DNA of 38,041 nt, taken from the IMG/VR virus record IMGVR_UViG_3300037132_000054, positions 1 through 38,041 of that record; one strand, 5' to 3'. Below the pieces are notes generated by a model. It did no database searches and was not told the DNA's origin. It saw only the letters and a list, made by a program, of their open reading frames with translations. The stretch is from a virus. Position numbers and translations under genes: made by a program. Below are positions 37,238 through 38,041 of this stretch, piece by piece (position 1 is the first letter of the stretch; each line of letters begins with the position of its first letter).

Positions 37238-37588
37238 ATGAGCCAATTCATCGCCAACCTGCACAACGCCTGGCTCGCTCTCGACCCAGGCATCCGAGCA
37301 GCCCTCAGCTTCTCCGCTGCCGTCTTGCTCGCTGCCGCCATCGGACTCGTTCAGGGCTTCGGATGGGTCATCCCGGCATCCGTGGTCGATGCCAAAGGCG
37401 AGGTGATCGCCTTCCTGACCTACGCCGTGCCGGTCCTGGCCGTCCTGGTCGCCCAGCTCGTGCGCTCGAAGATCGCTCCGGCGTTCGTGGCCTGGTTCAT
37501 GTCGACGTTCGGCTACGCGCCGGCCTACAAGGTTCAGACGCCATCCGCCGGCGGTCTTCGCCGCTCGGACATCTGGGTCCGGGCCTAA
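37238..37588 (+). CDS. Holin candidate
   Basis: A 116-residue protein with a GGAGG site before ATG. Two membrane helices: 'ALSFSAAVLLAAAIGLVQGF' (about 22-41) and 'VIAFLTYAVPVLAVLVAQLV' (about 56-75). They are followed by a shorter amphipathic part and a basic tail. This fits a two-helix holin that makes pores to let the lysin reach the wall. It follows the peptidase gene, which supports the call; sequence alone cannot prove it. Confidence 0.7.
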   Translation: MSQFIANLHNAWLALDPGIRAALSFSAAVLLAAAIGLVQGFGWVIPASVVDAKGEVIAFLTYAVPVLAVLVAQLVRSKIAPAFVAWFMSTFGYAPAYKVQTPSAGGLRRSDIWVRA

Positions 37589-37592
37589 CCAC

Positions 37593-37865
37593 ATGCACAC
37601 GGCCCAGCGCACAGCGCAGGACGTAGCGGGCATCTCGGCGTCCGCGTCGCGCAACCGACGCGCCCGAGTAGCACCGCAATCTGACCTTGGGGCCGATCGC
37701 CCCGCGCCCGCCCGGGATATGGCGGGCACTTCTCCTGACGCAATGGCACCGACGCTCGACCACATCATCGCCTTGGCGAATGGGGGGACGCACGAACCGG
37801 CCAATTGCCAACTCGCTCACTTCATATGCAACTCGCTCAAGGGCGATCGCGAGTGGGTGATGTAG
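37593..37865 (+). CDS. HNH protein lacking its first Cys pair
   Basis: A 90-residue protein. 'PTLDHIIALANGGTHEPANC' holds D56-H57 and N71, and 'LAHFICNSLKGDR' has H76, C79 and N80. This is the typical end of phage HNH nucleases, but the N-terminal Cys pair is missing. It may be truncated or a variant. With the genome end close by, it could be the counterpart of the HNH beside terminase. Confidence 0.65.
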   Translation: MHTAQRTAQDVAGISASASRNRRARVAPQSDLGADRPAPARDMAGTSPDAMAPTLDHIIALANGGTHEPANCQLAHFICNSLKGDREWVM

Positions 37866-38041
37866 GTGGCGATCTATGCATTCGGTATCCGTCTATGCAG
37901 ATCACGAGTGTATCGCCCGATTCATGAGGGCTACTCGTGCATTAGGCCACATGCCGTAACAGCCTACGAAAGCAAGGTGGTAAGCAGCCCAGTACCACGT
38001 ACTGGGGGCAGGTACACAGTAAGTGCCTCACGCTCACGGAC
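37866..38041. other. Gene-free right end with inverted repeats
   Basis: This end has no gene and more A/T than the rest. It contains CACGAGT/ACTCGTG (37903-37909, 37933-37939), and CCCAGTAC CAC GTACTGGG (37988-37995, 37999-38006), a tight hairpin. GATC-TATGCA and TATGCA-GATC lie as mirrored flanks at 37871-37903. Candidates are a packaging or cohesive-end site or a promoter region; no -35/-10 pair was convincing and no tRNA was found. Confidence 0.55.

Noticed and set aside
37866-38041. tRNA gene in the right-end gap
   Set aside because: No T-loop consensus or cloverleaf could be drawn; only simple inverted repeats are present.

Overview
The window reads as a nearly complete genome of a tailed, siphovirus-type double-stranded DNA phage. 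It is GC-rich, with codon third positions mostly G or C. Almost every gene is on the + strand, and most neighbours overlap by ATGA, GTGA or TGATG. The host cannot be named from sequence. High GC, a probable leaderless promoter and a 'VDVTGYF' cell-surface domain on the lysin would fit an actinobacterial or Chloroflexota host; this is inference. No integrase, CRISPR array, tRNA or rRNA was seen, and no small terminase subunit was recognised.

Left arm (about 62-19850), virion genes in classical order: HNH nuclease, large terminase, portal, scaffold-like protein, major capsid protein with an inserted beta domain, a short virion protein, a SAP/HeH-like protein, a run of head-tail connector proteins, a fibre-like protein with 17 seven-residue repeats, tail terminator, tail tube, tail assembly chaperone with a probable -1 frameshift extension, tape measure, a distal-tail-like protein with a carboxypeptidase-regulatory-like N-terminus, a baseplate-hub-like protein carrying a propeller-like insert, and three tail-tip proteins. 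Several of these carry extra beta modules in conserved cores. One module occurs in both the head-closure protein and the tail tube.

Switch region (19851-20044): the only long internal gap. It holds a consensus promoter with a palindrome between its -35 and -10 elements. It fires rightward into an XRE-type regulator with essentially no leader. A small Cys-containing ORF on the minus strand may also lie here.

Right arm (20045-34900), early genes: many small proteins, several with Cys pairs; a secreted CAP-domain protein; a structured segment with several hairpins; a recombination pair (Cas4-like PD-(D/E)XK nuclease and a zinc-ribbon protein proposed as a single-strand annealing protein) split by an HNH gene; an HEXXH metallopeptidase; an ASCH-like protein; a PolX-like nucleotidyltransferase; a DnaC-like helicase loader; a replication initiator whose gene contains phased 12-bp iterons next to an A-rich tract (a candidate origin, laid out like lambda O/ori); a RusA-type resolvase; and a truncated excisionase-like HTH. 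The phage encodes no replicative polymerase or helicase that I can see, so it probably recruits host DnaB and polymerase.

Lysis region (about 35351-37588): three small membrane proteins, a papain/C39-like cysteine peptidase with a C-terminal surface domain, and a two-helix holin candidate. An HNH remnant and a 176-bp gene-free end with inverted repeats close the window. If the molecule is linear or circularly permuted, this end joins the start near the HNH-terminase pair, where a packaging site would be expected.
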